Shown: one piece after another, positions 49,096 to 63,200 of the stretch
Layout of the letters: every line of letters begins with the position of its first letter
How positions within the stretch are numbered: the first letter of the stretch is position 1
Notes under the pieces: model-generated
The model's database searches: none
What the model was told of the DNA's origin: nothing
What the model saw: only the letters and a program-made list of their open reading frames with translations
Program-made: the position numbers and the translations under genes
NCBI GenBank assembly: GCA_964017155.1
Contig: OZ024861.1
Span: 53,954,309 to 54,018,308, forward strand
Length of the DNA: 64,000 nucleotides
From: Oasisia sp. SBJ-2009
Lineage: Eukaryota; Annelida; Polychaeta; Sabellida; Siboglinidae
Direction of reading: 5' to 3'

Positions 49096-52000
49096 CTGAT
49101 CCCCCGTTACCGGATCGGACTTTGTCGTTTTCCTCGATTTGTTTCCAAAAGTTGGCAAGACGACGCGCACGGTCAGTTGGTTTCGTCGAGAGAGTCGTAG
49201 TTACACTCCGTGCGTGGAATACGGCCGAGAAGACCGACCAGCGCGTCGAACTTGGCCGTTTCTCTCGATTCTCAAAACTGATCCCCCGTAGACGGATCGG
49301 ACTTTGTCGTTTTGCTCGATTTGTGCAACTATCACCCTGTTAAGGTCGCCAAATGTCTTGACACCTCATCTAGTTAGTGGTTCATTATTACTCCCGCCGT
49401 TTACCCAGCGGTCGGCACGGAATTCTGTTGAAAAGAATGTAAACAGACATTTACGCTTCCCCAACTGATCCCCCGTAGACGGATCGGACTTTGTCGTTTT
49501 CCACGATTTGTTTCCAAAAGTTGGCAAGACGGCGCGCACGGTCAGTTGGTTTCGTCGAGAGAGTCGTAGTTACACTCCGTGCGTGGAATACGCCCGAGAA
49601 GACCGACCGGCGCGTCGAACTTGGCCGTTTCTCTCGATTCTCAAAACTGATCCCCCGTAGACGGATCGGACTTTGTCGTTTTCCTCGATTTGTGCAACTA
49701 TCACCCTGTTAAGGTCGACAAATGCCTCGTCACCTCATCTAGTTAGTGGTTCATTATTACTCCCGCCGTTTACCCAGCGGTCAGCACGGAATTCTGTTGA
49801 AAAGAATGTAAACAGACATTTACGCTTCCCCAACTGATCCCCCGTTACCGGATCGGACTTTGTCGTTTTCCTCGATTTGTTTCCAAAAGTTGGCAAGACG
49901 ACGCGCACGGTCAGTTGGTTTCGTCGAGAGAGTCGTAGTTACACTCCGTGCGTGGAATACGCCCGAGAAGACCGACCGGCGCGTCGAACTTGGCCGTTTC
50001 TCTCGATTCTCAAAACTGATCCCCCGTAGACGGATCGGACTTTGTCGTTTTCCTCGATTTGTGCAACTATCACCCTGTTAAGGTCTCCAAATGCCTCGTC
50101 ACCTCATCTAGTTAGTGGTTCATTATTACTCCCGCCGTTTACCCAGCTGTCGGCACGGAATTCTGTTGAAAAGAATGTAAACAGACTTCCCCAACTGATC
50201 CCCCGTAGACGGATCGGACTTTGTCGTTTTCCTCGATTTGTTTCCAAAAGTTGGCAAGACGACGCGCACGGTCAGTTGGTTTCGTCGAGAGAGTCGTAGT
50301 TACACCCCTTGCGTGGCACACGCCCGAGAAGACCGACCGGCGCGTCGAACTTGGCCGTTTCTCTCGATTCTCAAAACTGATCCCCCGTAGACGGATCGGA
50401 CTTTGTCGTTTTCCTCGATTTGTGCAACTATCACCCTGTTAAGGTCGCCAAATGCCTCGTCACCTCATCTAGTTAGTGGTTCATTATTACTCCCGCCGTT
50501 TACCCAGCGGTCTGCACGGAATTCTGTTGAAAAGAATGTAAACAGACATTTACGCTTCCCCAACTGATCCCCCGTTAGCGGATCGGACTTTGTCGTTTTC
50601 CTCGATTTGTTTCCAAAAGTTGGCAAGACGACGCGCACGGTCAGTTGGTTTCGTCGAGAGAGTCGTAGTTACACTCCGTGCGTGGAATACGCCCGAGAAG
50701 ACCGACCGGCGCGTCGAACTTGGCCGTTTCTCTCGATTCTCAAAACTGATCCCCCGTAGACGGATCGGACTTTGTCGTTTTCCTCGATTTGTGCAACTAT
50801 CACCCTGTTAAGGTCTCCAAATGCCTCGTCACCTCATCTAGTTAGTGGTTCATTATTACTCCCGCCGTTTACCCAGCGGTCGGCACGGAATTCTGTTGAA
50901 AAGAATGTAAACAGACTTCCCCAACTGATCCCCGTAGACGGATCGGACTTTGTCGTTTTCCTCGATTTGTTTCCAAAAGTTGGCAAGACGACGCGCACGG
51001 TCAGTTGGTTTCGTCGAGAGAGTCGTAGTTACACCCCTTGCGTGGCACACGCCCGAGAAGACCGACCGGCGCGTCGAACTTGGCCGTTTCTCTCGATTCT
51101 CAAAACTGATCCCCCGTAGACGGATCGGACTTTGTCGTTTTCCTCGATTTGTGCAACTATCACCCTGTTAAGGTCGCCAAATGCCTCGTCACCTCATCTA
51201 GTTAGTGGTTCATTATTACTCCCGCCGTTTACCCAGCGGTCTGCACGGAATTCTGTTGAAAAGAATGTAAACAGACTTCCCCAACTGATCCCCCGTAGAC
51301 GGATCGGACTTTGTCGTTTTCCTCGATTTGTTTCCAAAAGTTGGCAAGACGACGCGCACGGTCAGTTGGTTTCGTCGAGAGAGTCGTAGTTACACTCCGT
51401 GCGTGGAATACGCCCGAGAAGACCGACCGGCGCGTCGAACTTGGCCATTTCTCTCGATTCTCAAAACTGATCCCCCGTAGACGGATCGGACTTTGTCGTT
51501 TTCCTCGATTTGTGCAACTATCACCGTGTTAAGGTCGCCAAATGCCTCGTCACCTCATCTAGTTAGTGTTTCATTATTACTCCCGCCGTTTACCCAGCGG
51601 TCGGCACGGAATTCTGTTGAAAAGAATGTAAACAGACATTTACGCTTCCACTACTGATCCCCCGTAGACGGATCGGACTTTGTCGTTTTGCTCGATTTGT
51701 GCAACTATCACCCTGTTAAGGTCGCCAAATGTCTTGACACCTTATCTAGTTAGTGGTTCATTATTACTACCGCCGTTTACCCAGCGGTCGCCACGGAATT
51801 CTGTTGAAAAGAATGTAAACAGACTTCCCCAACTGATCCCCCGTAGACGGATCGGACTTTGTCGTTTTCCTCGATTTGTTTCCAAAAGTTGGCAAGACGA
51901 CGCGCACGGTCAGTTGGTTTCGTCGAGAGAGTCGTAGTTACACCCCTTGCGTGGCACACGCCCGAGAAGACCGACCGGCGCGTCGAACTTGGCCGTTTCT

Positions 52001-52749
52001 CTCGATTCTCAAAACTGATCCCCCGTAGACGGATCGGACTTTGTCGTTTTCCTCGATTTGTGCAACTATCACCCTGTTAAGGTCGCCAAATGCCTCGTCA
52101 CCTCATCTAGTTAGTGGTTCATTATTACTCCCGCCGTTTACCCAGCGGTCTGCACGGAATTCTGTTGAAAAGAATGTAAACAGACTTCCCCAACTGATCC
52201 CCCGTAGACGGATCGGACTTTGTCGTTTTCCTCGATTTGTTTCCAAAAGTTGGCAAGACGACGCGCACGGTCAGTTGGTTTCGTCGAGAGAGTCGTAGTT
52301 ACACTCCGTGCGTGGAATACGCCCGAGAAGACCGACCGGCGCGTCGAACTTGGCCATTTCTCTCGATTCTCAAAACTGATCCCCCGTAGACGGATCGGAC
52401 ATTGTCGTTTTCCTCGATTTGTGCAACTATCACCGTGTTAAGGTCGCCAAATGCCTCGTCACCTCATCTAGTTAGTGTTTCATTATTACTCCCGCCGTTT
52501 ACCCAGCGGTCGGCACGGAATTCTGTTGAAAAGAATGTAAACAGACATTTACGCTTCCACTACTGATCCCCCGTAGACGGATCGGACTTTGTCGTTTTGC
52601 TCGATTTGTGCAACTATCACCCTGTTAAGGTCGCCAAATGTCTTGACACCTCATCTAGTTAGTGGTTCATTATTACTCCCGCCGTTTACCCAGCGGTCGC
52701 CACGGAATTCTGTTGAAAAGAATGTAAACAGACATTTACGCTTCCCCAA
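49096..52749 (+). repeat. 3654-bp higher-order unit, copy d
   Basis: Order: l49096 l49465 s49834 l50195 s50564 m50925 u51285 s51833 t52194, without the 1270-bp internal duplication. I noticed no private change, so it may be closest to the form from which copy c was made. Confidence 0.91.
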
Positions 52750-53650
52750 CTGATCCCCCGTAGACGGATCGGACTTTGTCGTTTTCCTCGATTTGTTTCC
52801 AAAAGTTGGCAAGACGACGCGCACGGTCAGTTGGTTTCGTCGAGAGAGTCGTAGTTACACTCCGTGCGTGGAATACGGCCGAGAAGACCGACCAGCGCGT
52901 CGAACTTGGCCGTTTCTCTCGATTCTCAAAACTGATCCCCCGTAGACGGATCGGACTTTGTCGTTTTGCTCGATTTGTGCAACTATCACCCTGTTAAGGT
53001 CGCCAAATGCCTTGACACCTCATCTAGTTAGTGGTTCATTATTACTCCCGCCGTTAACCCAGCGGTCGGCACTGAATTCTGTTGAAAAGAATGTAAACAG
53101 ACTTCCCCAACTGATCCCCCGTAGACGGATCGGACTTTGTCGTTTTCCTCGATTTGTTTCCAAAAGTTGGCAAGACGACGCGCACGGTCAGTTGGTTTCG
53201 TCGAGAGAGTCGTAGTTACACCCCTTGCGTGGCACACGCCCGAGAAGACCGACCGGCGCGTCGAACTTGGCCGTTTCTCTCGATTCTCAAAACTGATCCC
53301 CCGTAGACGGATCGGACTTTGTCGTTTTGCTCGATTTGTGCAACTATCACCCTGTTTAGGTCGCCAAATGTCTTGACACCTCATCTAGTTAGTGGTTCAT
53401 TATTACTCCCGCCGTTTACCCAGCGGTCGGCACGGAATTCTGTTGAAAAGAATGTAAACAGACATTTACGCTTCCCCAACTGATCCCCCGTAGACGGATC
53501 GGACTTTGTCGTTTTCCACGATTTGTTTCCAAAAGTTGGCAAGACGACGCGCACGGTCAGTTGGTTTCGTCGAGAGAGTCGTAGTTACACTCCGTGCGTG
53601 GAATACGCCCGAGAAGACCGACCGGCGCGTCGAACTTGGCCGTTTCTCTT
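52750..53650 (+). repeat. Third 730-bp spacer and transition into the 6588-bp block
   Basis: s52750, l53111 and most of A53480. The spacer matches the earlier two except that the long B has ctgtttaggtcg in place of ctgttaaggtcg, and ggcac in place of gccac. A53480 has ccacg with gacgacg, and cttgattc at its end. After it the order changes from the 3654-bp pattern to a new one. Confidence 0.82.
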
Positions 53651-56600
53651 GATTCTCAAAACTGATCCCCCGTAGACGGATCGGACTTTGTCGTTTTCCT
53701 CGATTTGTGCAACTATCACCCTGTTAAGGTCGCCAAATGCCTCGTCACCTCATCTAGTTAGTGGTTTATTATTACTCCCGCCGTTTACCCAGCGGTCAGC
53801 ACGGAATTCTGTTGAAAAGAATGTAAACAGACATTTACGCTTCCCCAACTGATCCCCCGTAGACGGATCGGACTTTGTCGTTTTCCTCGATTTGTTTCCA
53901 AAAGTTGGCAAGACGACGCGCACGGTCAGTTGGTTTCGTCGAGAGAGTCGTAGTTACACTCCGTGCGTGGAATACGCCCGAGAAGACCGACCGGCGCGTC
54001 GAACTTGGCCGTTTCTCTCGATTCTCAAAACTGATCCCCCGTAGACGGATCGGACTTTGTCGTTTTCCTCGATTTGTGCAACTATCACCCTGTTAAGGTC
54101 TCCAAATGCCTCGTCACCTCATCTAGTTAGTGGTTCATTATTACTCCCGCCGTTTACCCAGCGGTCGGCACGGAATTCTGTTGAAAAGAATATAAACAGA
54201 CTTCCCCAACTGATCCCCCGTAGACGGATCGGACTTTGTCGTTTTCCTCGATTTGTTTCCAAAAGTTGGCAAGACGACGCGCACGGTCAGTTGGTTTCGT
54301 CGAGAGAGTCGTAGTTACACTCCGTGCGTGGAATACGGCCGAGAAGACCGACCAGCGCGTCGAACTTGGCCGTTTCTCTCGATTCTCAAAACTAATCCCC
54401 CGTAGACGGATCGGACTTTGTCGTTTTGCTCGATTTGTGCAACTATCACCCTGTTAAGGTCGCCAAATGCCTTGACACCTCATCTAGTTAGTGGTTCATT
54501 ATTACTCCCGCCGTTAACCCAGCGGTCGGCACGGAATTCTGTTGAAAAGAATGCAAACAGACTTCCCCAACTGATCCCCCGTAGACGGATCGGACTTTGT
54601 CGTTTTCCTCGATTTGTTTCCAAAAGTTGGCAAGACGACGCGCACGGTCAGTTGGTTTCGTCGAGAGAGTCGTAGTTACACCCCTTGCGTGGCACACGCC
54701 CGAGAAGACCGACCGGCGCGTCGAACTTGGCCGTTTCTCTCGATTCTCAAAACTGATCCCCCGTAGACGGATCGGACTTTGTCGTTTTCCTCGATTTGTG
54801 CAACTATCACCCTGTTAAGGTCGCCAAATGCCTCGTCACCTCATCTATTTAGTGGTTCATTATTACTCCCGCCGTTTACCCAGCGGTCTGCACGGAATTC
54901 TGTTGAAAAGAATGTAAACAGACTTCCCCAACTGATCCCCCGTAGACGGATCGGACTTTGTCGTTTTCCTCGATTTGTTTCCAAAAGTTGGCAAGACGAC
55001 GCGCACGGTCAGTTGGTTTCGTCGAGAGAGTCGTAGTTACACTCCGTGCGTGGAATACGCCCGAGAAGACCGACCGGCGCGTCGAACTTGGCCATTTCTC
55101 TCGATTCTCAAAACTGATCCCCCGTAGACGGATCGGACATTGTCGTTTTCCTCGATTTGTGCAACTATCACCGTGTTAAGGTCGCCAAATGCCTCGTCAC
55201 CTCATCTAGTTAGTGTTTCATTATTACTCCCGCCGTTTACCCAGCGGTCGGCACGGAATTCTGTTGAAAAGAATGTAAACAGACATTTACGCTTCCACTA
55301 CTGATCCCCCGTAGACGGATCGGACTTTGTCGTTTTGCTCGATTTGTGCAACTATCACCCTGTTTAGGTCGCCAAATGTCTTGACACCTCATCTAGTTAG
55401 TGGTTCATTATTACTCCCGCCGTTTACCCACCGGTCGGCACGGAATTCTGTTGAAAAGAATGTAAACAGACATTTACGCTTCCCCAACTGATCCCCCGTA
55501 GACGGATCGGACTTTGTCGTTTTCCACGATTTGTTTCCAAAAGTTGGCAAGACGACGCGCACGGTCAGTTGGTTTCGTCGAGAGAGTCGTAGTTACACTC
55601 CGTGCGTGGAATACGCCCGAGAAGACCGACCGGCGCGTCGAACTTGGCCGTTTCTCTCGATTCTCAAAACTGATCCCCCGTAGACGGATCGGACTTTGTC
55701 GTTTTCCTCGATTTGTGCAACTATCACCCTGTTAAGGTCTCCAAATGCCTCGTCACCTCATCTAGTTAGTGGTTCATTATTACTCCCGCCGTTTACCCAG
55801 CGGTCGGCACGGAATTCTGTTGAAAAGAATATAAACAGACTTCCCCAACTGATCCCCCGTAGACGGATCGGACTTTGTCGTTTTCCTCGATTTGTTTCCA
55901 AAAGTTGGCAAGACGACGCGCACGGTCAGTTGGTTTCGTCGAGAGAGTCGTAGTTACACCCCTTGCGTGGCACACGCCCGAGAAGACCGACCGGCGCGTC
56001 GAACTTGGCCGTTTCTCTCGATTCTCAAAACTGATCCCCCGTAGACGGATCGGACTTTGTCGTTTTGCTCGATTTGTGCAACTATCACCCTGTTAAGGTC
56101 GCCAAATGCCTTGACACCTCATCTAGTTAGTGGTTCATTATTACTCCCGCCGCTTACCCAGCGGTCGCCACGGAATTATGTTGAAAAGAATGTAAACAGA
56201 CATTTACGCTTCCCCAACTGATCCCCCGTAGACGGATCGGACGTTGTCGTTTTCCTCGATTTGTTTCCAAAAGTTGGCAATACGACGCGCAAGGTCAGTT
56301 GGTTTCGTCGAGAGAGTCGTAGTTACACTCCGTGCGTGGAATACGCCCGAGAAGACCGACCGGCGCGTCGAACTTGGCCATTTCTCTCGATTCTCAAAAC
56401 TGATCCCCCGTAGACGGATCGGACTTTGTCGTTTTCCTCGATTTGTGCAACTATCACCGTGTTAAGGTCGCCAAATGTCTTGACACCTCATCTAGTTAGT
56501 GGTTCATTATTACTCCCGCCGTTTACCCAGCGGTCGCCACGGAATTATGTTGAAAAGAATGTAAACAGACATTTACGCATCTACTACTGATCCCCCGTAG

Positions 56601-59600
56601 ACGGATCGGACTTTGTCGTTTTGCTCGATTTGTGCAACTATCACCCTGTTAAGGTCGCCAAATGTCTTGACACCTCATCTAGTTAGTGGTTCATTATTAC
56701 TCCCGCCGTTTACCCAGCGGTCGCCACGGAATTATGTTGAAAAGAATGTAAACAGACATTTACGCTTCCCCAACTGATCCCCCGTTAGCGGATCGGACTT
56801 TGTCGTTTTCCTCGATTTGTTTCCAAAAGTTGGCAAGACGACGCGCACGGTCAGTTGGTTTCGTCGAGAGAGTCGTAGTTACACTCCGTGCGTGGAATAC
56901 GCCCGAGAAGACCGACCGGCGCGTCGAACTTGGCCGTTTCTCTCGATTCTCAAAACTGATCCCCCGTAGACGGATCGGACTTTGTCGTTTTCCTAGATTT
57001 GTGCAACTATCACCCTGTTAAGGTCTCCAAATGCCTCGTCACCTCATCTAGTTAGTGGTTCATTATTACTCCCGCCGTTTACCCAGCGGTCGGAACGGAA
57101 TTATGTTGAAAAGAATGTAAACAGACTTCCCCAACTGATCCCCCGTAGACGGATCGGACTTTGTCGTTTTCCTCGATTTGTTTCCAAAAGTTGGCAAGAC
57201 GACGCGCACGGTCAGTTGGTTTCGTCGAGAGAGTCGTAGTTACACCCCTTGCGTGGCACACGCCCGAGAAGACCGACCGGCGCGTCGAACTTGGCCGTTT
57301 CTCTCGATTCTCAAAACTGATCCCCCGTAGACGGATCGGACTTTGTCGTTTTGCTCGATTTGTGCAACTATCACCCTGTTAAGGTCGCCAAATGCCTCGT
57401 CACCTCATCTAGTTAGTGGTTCATTATTACTCCCGCCGTTTACCCAGCGGTCTGCACGGAATTCTGTTGAAAAGAATGTAAACAGACTTCCCCAACTGAT
57501 CCCCCGTAGACGGATCGGACTTTGTCGTTTTCCTCGATTTGTTTCCAAAAGTTGGCAAGACGACGCGCACGGTCAGTTGGTTTCGTCGAGAGAGTCGTAG
57601 TTACACTCCGTGCGTGGAATACGCCCGAGAAGACCGACCGGCGCGTCGAACTTGGCCATTTCTCTCGATTCTCAAAACTGATCCCCCGTAGACGGATCGG
57701 ACTTTGTCGTTTTCCTCGATTTGTGCAACTATCACCGTGTTAAGGTCGCCAAATGCCTCGTCACCTCATCTAGTTAGTGTTTCATTATTACTCCCGCCGT
57801 TTACCCAGCGGTCGGCACGGAATTCTGTTGAAAAGAATGTAAACAGACATTTACGCTTCCACTACTGATCCCCCGTAGACGGATCGGACTTTGTCGTTTT
57901 GCTCGATTTGTGCAACTATCACCCTGTTAAGGTCGCCAAATGTCTTGACACCTCATCTAGTTAGTGGTTCATTATTACTCCCGCCGTTTACCCAGCGGTC
58001 GCCACGGAATTCTGTTGAAAAGAATGTAAACAGACATTTACGCTTCCCCAACTGATCCCCCGTAGACGGATCGGACTTTGTCGTTTTCCTCGATTTGTTT
58101 CCAAAAGTTGGCAAGACGACGCGCACGGTCAGTTGGTTTCGTCGAGAGAGTCGTAGTTACACTCCGTGCGTGGAATACGCCCGAGAAGACCGACCGGCGC
58201 GTCGAACTTGGCCGTTTCTCTTGATTCTCAAAACTGATCCCCCGTAGACGGATCGGACTTTGTCGTTTTCCTCGATTTGTGCAACTATCACCCTGTTAAG
58301 GTCGCCAAATGCCTCGTCACCTCATCTAGTTAGTGGTTTATTATTACTCCCGCCGTTTACCCAGCGGTCAGCACGGAATTCTGTTGAAAAGAATGTAAAC
58401 AGACATTTACGCTTCCCCAACTGATCCCCCGTAGACGGATCGGACTTTGTCGTTTTCCTCGATTTGTTTCCAAAAGTTGGCAAGACGACGCGCACGGTCA
58501 GTTGGTTTCGTCGAGAGAGTCGTAGTTACACCCCTTGCGTGGCACACGCCCGAGAAGACCGACCGGCGCGTCGAACTTGGCCGTTTCTCTCGATTCTCAA
58601 AACTGATCCCCCGTAGACGGATCGGACTTTGTCGTTTTCCTCGATTTGTGCAACTATCACCCTGTTAAGGTCTCCAAATGCCTCGTCACCTCATCTAGTT
58701 AGTGGTTCATTATTACTCCCGCCGTTTACCCAGCGGTCGGCACGGAATTCTGTTGAAAAGAATATAAACAGACTTCCCCAACTGATCCCCCGTAGACGGA
58801 TCGGACTTTGTCGTTTTCCTCGATTTGTTTCCAAAAGTTGGCAAGACGACGCGCACGGTCAGTTGGTTTCGTCGAGAGAGTCGTAGTTACACCCCTTGCG
58901 TGGCACACGCCCGAGAAGACCGACCGGCGCGTCGAACTTGGCCGTTTCTCTCGATTCTCAAAACTGATCCCCCGTAGACGGATCGGACTTTGTCGTTTTG
59001 CTCGATTTGTGCAACTATCACCCTGTTAAGGTCGCCAAATGCCTTGACACCTCATCTAGTTAGTGGTTCATTATTACTCCCGCCGCTTACCCAGCGGTCG
59101 CCACGGAATTATGTTGAAAAGAATGTAAACAGACATTTACGCTTCCCCAACTGATCCCCCGTAGACGGATCGGACGTTGTCGTTTTCCTCGATTTGTTTC
59201 CAAAAGTTGGCAATACGACGCGCACGGTCAGTTGGTTTCGTCGAGAGAGTCGTAGTTACACCCCTTGCGTGGCACACGCCCGAGAAGACCGACCGGCGCG
59301 TCGAACTTGGCCGTTTCTCTCGATTCTCAAAACTGATCCCCCGTAGACGGATCGGACTTTGTCGTTTTCCTCGATTTGTGCAACTATCACCCTGTTAAGG
59401 TCGCCAAATGCCTCGTCACCTCATCTAGTTAGTGGTTCATTATTACTCCCGCCGTTTACCCAGCGGTCTGCACGGAATTCTGTTGAAAAGAATGTAAACA
59501 GACTTCCCCAACTGATCCCCCGTAGACGGATCGGGCTTTGTCGTTTTCCTCGATTTGTTTCCAAAAGTTGGCAAGACGACGCGCACGGTCAGTTGGTTTC

Positions 59601-60238
59601 GTCGAGAGAGTCGTAGTTACACTCCGTGCGTGGAATACGGCCGAGAAGACCGACCAGCGCGTCGAACTTGGCCGTTTCTCTCGATTCTCAAAACTGATCC
59701 CCCGTAGACGGATCGGACTTTGTCGTTTTGCTCGATTTGTGCAACTATCACCCTGTTAAGGTCGCCAAATGCCTTGACACCTCATCTAGTTAGTGGTTCA
59801 TTATTACTCCCGCCGTTAACCCAGCGGTCGGCACTGAATTCTGTTGAAAAGAATGTAAACAGACATTTACGCTTCCACTACTGATCCCCCGTAGACGGAT
59901 CGGACTTTGTCGTTTTGCTCGATTTGTGCAACTATCACCCTGTTAAGGTCGCCAAATGTCTTGACACCTCATCTAGTTAGTGGTTCATTATTACTCCCGC
60001 CGTTTACCCAGCGGTCGCCACGGAATTCTGTTGAAAAGAATGTAAACAGACATTTACGCTTCCCCAACTGATCCCCCGTAGACGGATCGGACTTTGTCGT
60101 TTTCCTCGATTTGTTTCCAAAAGTTGGCAAGACGACGCGCACGGTCAGTTGGTTTCGTCGAGAGAGTCGTAGTTACACTCCGTGCGTGGAATACGGCCGA
60201 GAAGACCGACCAGCGCGTCGAACTTGGCCGTTTCTCTC
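53651..60238 (+). repeat. 6588-bp higher-order block, copy 1
   Basis: Order from 53849: s53849 s54210 s54571 t54932 s55488 l55849 t56218 s56774 s57135 t57496 l58052 s58421 l58782 s59151 t59512 and most of A60068. Marks shared with copy 2: aatataaac (54190), actaatcccc (54393), catctattta (54845), acccaccggtc (55428), cctagattt (56993) and cggaacgg (57091). A smaller older duplication at 2933-bp offset lies inside it (55488-56218 against 58421-59151). Confidence 0.9.
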
Positions 60239-63200
60239 GATTCTCAAAACTGATCCCCCGTAGACGGATCGGACTTTGTCGTTTTCCTCGATTTGTGCAA
60301 CTATCACCCTGTTAAGGTCGCCAAATGCCTCGTCACCTCATCTAGTTAGTGGTTTATTATTACTCCCGCCGTTTACCCAGCGGTCAGCACGGAATTCTGT
60401 TGAAAAGAATGTAAACAGACATTTACGCTTCCCCAACTGATCCCCCGTAGACGGATCGGACTTTGTCGTTTTCCTCGATTTGTTTCCAAAAGTTGGCAAG
60501 ACGACGCGCACGGTCAGTTGGTTTCGTCGAGAGAGTCGTAGTTACACTCCGTGCGTGGAATACGCCCGAGAAGACCGACCGGCGCGTCGAACTTGGCCGT
60601 TTCTCTCGATTCTCAAAACTGATCCCCCGTAGACGGATCGGACTTTGTCGTTTTCCTCGATTTGTGCAACTATCACCCTGTTAAGGTCTCCAAATGCCTC
60701 GTCACCTCATCTAGTTAGTGGTTCATTATTACTCCCGCCGTTTACCCAGCGGTCGGCACGGAATTCTGTTGAAAAGAATATAAACAGACTTCCCCAACTG
60801 ATCCCCCGTAGACGGATCGGACTTTGTCGTTTTCCTCGATTTGTTTCCAAAAGTTGGCAAGACGACGCGCACGGTCAGTTGGTTTCGTCGAGAGAGTCGT
60901 AGTTACACTCCGTGCGTGGAATACGGCCGAGAAGACCGACCAGCGCGTCGAACTTGGCCGTTTCTCTCGATTCTCAAAACTAATCCCCCGTAGACGGATC
61001 GGACTTTGTCGTTTTGCTCGATTTGTGCAACTATCACCCTGTTAAGGTCGCCAAATGCCTTGACACCTCATCTAGTTAGTGGTTCATTATTACTCCCGCC
61101 GTTAACCCAGCGGTCGGCACGGAATTCTGTTGAAAAGAATGTAAACAGACTTCCCCAACTGATCCCCCGTAGACGGATCGGACTTTGTCGTTTTCCTCGA
61201 TTTGTTTCCAAAAGTTGGCAAGACGACGCGCACGGTCAGTTGGTTTCGTCGAGAGAGTCGTAGTTACACCCCTTGCGTGGCACACGCCCGAGAAGACCGA
61301 CCGGCGCGTCGAACTTGGCCGTTTCTCTCGATTCTCAAAACTGATCCCCCGTAGACGGATCGGACTTTGTCGTTTTCCTCGATTTGTGCAACTATCACCC
61401 TGTTAAGGTCGCCAAATGCCTCGTCACCTCATCTATTTAGTGGTTCATTATTACTCCCGCCGTTTACCCAGCGGTCTGCACGGAATTCTGTTGAAAAGAA
61501 TGTAAACAGACTTCCCCAACTGATCCCCCGTAGACGGATCGGACTTTGTCGTTTTCCTCGATTTGTTTCCAAAAGTTGGCAAGACGACGCGCACGGTCAG
61601 TTGGTTTCGTCGAGAGAGTCGTAGTTACACTCCGTGCGTGGAATACGCCCGAGAAGACCGACCGGCGCGTCGAACTTGGCCATTTCTCTCGATTCTCAAA
61701 ACTGATCCCCCGTAGACGGATCGGACATTGTCGTTTTCCTCGATTTGTGCAACTATCACCGTGTTAAGGTCGCCAAATGCCTCGTCACCTCATCTAGTTA
61801 GTGTTTCATTATTACTCCCGCCGTTTACCCAGCGGTCGGCACGGAATTCTGTTGAAAAGAATGTAAACAGACATTTACGCTTCCACTACTGATCCCCCGT
61901 AGACGGATCGGACTTTGTCGTTTTGCTCGATTTGTGCAACTATCACCCTGTTTAGGTCGCCAAATGTCTTGACACCTCATCTAGTTAGTGGTTCATTATT
62001 ACTCCCGCCGTTTACCCACCGGTCGGCACGGAATTCTGTTGAAAAGAATGTAAACAGACATTTACGCTTCCCCAACTGATCCCCCGTAGACGGATCGGAC
62101 TTTGTCGTTTTCCACGATTTGTTTCCAAAAGTTGGCAAGACGACGCGCACGGTCAGTTGGTTTCGTCGAGAGAGTCGTAGTTACACTCCGTGCGTGGAAT
62201 ACGCCCGAGAAGACCGACCGGCGCGTCGAACTTGGCCGTTTCTCTCGATTCTCAAAACTGATCCCCCGTAGACGGATCGGACTTTGTCGTTTTCCTCGAT
62301 TTGTGCAACTATCACCCTGTTAAGGTCTCCAAATGCCTCGTCACCTCATCTAGTTAGTGGTTCATTATTACTCCCGCCGTTTACCCAGCGGTCGGCACGG
62401 AATTCTGTTGAAAAGAATATAAACAGACTTCCCCAACTGATCCCCCGTAGACGGATCGGACTTTGTCGTTTTCCTCGATTTGTTTCCAAAAGTTGGCAAG
62501 ACGACGCGCACGGTCAGTTGGTTTCGTCGAGAGAGTCGTAGTTACACCCCTTGCGTGGCACACGCCCGAGAAGACCGACCGGCGCGTCGAACTTGGCCGT
62601 TTCTCTCGATTCTCAAAACTGATCCCCCGTAGACGGATCGGACTTTGTCGTTTTGCTCGATTTGTGCAACTATCACCCTGTTAAGGTCGCCAAATGCCTT
62701 GACACCTCATCTAGTTAGTGGTTCATTATTACTCCCGCCGCTTACCCAGCGGTCGCCACGGAATTATGTTGAAAAGAATGTAAACAGACATTTACGCTTC
62801 CCCAACTGATCCCCCGTAGACGGATCGGACGTTGTCGTTTTCCTCGATTTGTTTCCAAAAGTTGGCAATACGACGCGCAAGGTCAGTTGGTTTCGTCGAG
62901 AGAGTCGTAGTTACACTCCGTGCGTGGAATACGCCCGAGAAGACCGACCGGCGCGTCGAACTTGGCCATTTCTCTCGATTCTCAAAACTGATCCCCCGTA
63001 GACGGATCGGACTTTGTCGTTTTCCTCGATTTGTGCAACTATCACCGTGTTAAGGTCGCCAAATGTCTTGACACCTCATCTAGTTAGTGGTTCATTATTA
63101 CTCCCGCCGTTTACCCAGCGGTCGCCACGGAATTATGTTGAAAAGAATGTAAACAGACATTTACGCATCTACTACTGATCCCCCGTAGACGGATCGGACT

